Shown: positions 15,411-15,763 of the stretch, one piece after another
Position numbering within the stretch: position 1 is the first letter of the stretch
Layout of the letters: the number at the start of each line of letters is the position of its first letter
Source: an uncultured Verrucomicrobiota bacterium
Lineage (GTDB): Bacteria > Verrucomicrobiota > Kiritimatiellia > RFP12 > UBA1067
Direction of reading: 5' to 3'
DNA: 15,763 bases
NCBI GenBank assembly: GCA_946543025.1
Contig: CAMNLN010000047.1
Location: 1-15,763 of the forward strand
Position numbers and translations under genes: made by a program
The notes under the pieces: generated by a model
Database searches by the model: none
What the model saw: the letters and a program-made list of their open reading frames with translations, nothing else
What the model was told of the DNA's origin: nothing

Positions 15411-15763
15411 GGGGGTGATTTGGTTTCGACGGGACGCGTGGAGACCGGATTGCGCGCCGAGGACTCCTGTTGGCCTCGTTAAAAAACAGGAAAAACAGTA
15501 ATTGCGAACAACGATTACGCTCAGGCGGCCTAATTGACGGCCACCGGCCGACCCGCGGACGCCTGCTAGGCGGCGAGGCCTCATCCAGCAGGACTTGACC
15601 GGAAGCGCTCCGCTCGCGCGTCTGGCTCTCGTACAACCGAACGGATGCGGACGGATAAGCCCGTGAATCGGCATACCGCCCGCGAGACCAAAGGTTCACT
15701 ACGCGCGTAGATGTTCGGCCAAAGCCGCCTCGGACGGGGGTTCGACTCCCCCCACCTCCACCA
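15411..15763 (+). ncRNA. ssrA: tmRNA (one-piece), complete
   Basis: tmRNA frees ribosomes stalled on broken mRNAs and adds a degradation tag. The ends form a tRNA-like acceptor stem: GGGGGTG (15411-15417) pairs fully with CACCTCC (15753-15759). It includes the G3-U wobble (15413 with 15757) that alanyl-tRNA synthetase recognises, then discriminator A and encoded CCA (15761-15763). The T arm is GGGGG-TTCGACT-CCCCC (15736-15752), and the 5' segment TGGTTTCGACGGG (15421-15433) is the conserved D-side region. An H-type pseudoknot (PK1) precedes the tag: 15458-15462 pairs with 15474-15478, and 15466-15471 pairs with 15485-15490. The tag reading frame starts 13 nt later. At 353 nt it has the usual length. 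It is of the ordinary continuous type, not the permuted two-piece form. Confidence 0.97.
15504..15533 (+). other. tmRNA tag-peptide reading frame (ANNDYAQAA, stop TAA)
   Basis: The resume codon GCG (Ala) at 15504 opens nine codons, giving ANNDYAQAA, then TAA at 15531-15533. With the alanine carried by the tmRNA itself, the full tag is AANNDYAQAA. The position 13 nt after PK1 and the preceding AGTAATT fit known tmRNAs. The end AQAA differs from the widespread ALAA. Confidence 0.92.

Noticed and set aside
15226..15699. Minus-strand open frames over the tmRNA region
   Set aside because: The region is a complete tmRNA with paired acceptor stem, T arm, pseudoknot and tag frame; the antisense frames have no domain.

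Overview
The window is GC-rich bacterial chromosome, densely packed, with eight protein genes and one RNA gene. There are no insertion sequences, integrases, CRISPR arrays or tRNA/rRNA genes, and no gap longer than about 110 bases. The mix is two secreted glycoside hydrolases (GH2 and GH106), sugar-phosphate and oligopeptide transporters, arginine and lysine biosynthesis genes, a TPR-rich exported protein and a one-piece tmRNA. This fits a free-living or gut polysaccharide degrader, perhaps of the Verrucomicrobiota/Kiritimatiellota/Lentisphaerota type. That placement is an inference from gene content, not a demonstrated affiliation.

Layout. (1) Bases 2-2155, plus strand: a membrane-anchored protein with two CbbX/CfxQ-type AAA+ ATPase modules in tandem, probably cut at its 5' end by the window edge. 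A 384-bp stretch is identical in both modules. (2) Bases 2180-6754, plus: an extended -10 promoter followed by a tight cluster of a secreted GH2 enzyme, citrate synthase and ArgJ. Citrate synthase and argJ overlap by 4 bp. (3) Bases 6758-8428, minus: an OPT-family oligopeptide transporter, converging on argJ. A 9-bp perfect hairpin covers the junction. (4) Bases 8429-8540: a compact divergent promoter region. (5) Bases 8541-12304, plus: a GlpT/UhpT-like organophosphate transporter overlapping by 4 bp with a secreted GH106-type alpha-L-rhamnosidase. (6) Bases 12308-15334, minus: a long exported TPR protein followed by dapB. (7) Bases 15335-15410: a second divergent promoter region. (8) Bases 15411-15763, plus: ssrA (tmRNA), complete, with the CCA end as the last bases of the window.

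The GH2 and GH106 enzymes and the two transporters point to uptake and breakdown of external glycans and peptides. Citrate synthase and ArgJ link carbon entry towards 2-oxoglutarate and glutamate with ornithine/arginine synthesis. DapB makes the lysine/diaminopimelate precursor. Four start regions share the element TGnTAnAAT (an extended -10) without a good -35 box, whereas ssrA has a classic TTGACT-17-GATAAT promoter. I found no clearly new multi-gene system. The most unusual items are the tandem membrane AAA+ protein with its apparent gene-conversion tract, the shared extended -10 promoters (one apparently giving a leaderless mRNA), and a tmRNA tag ending in AQAA.
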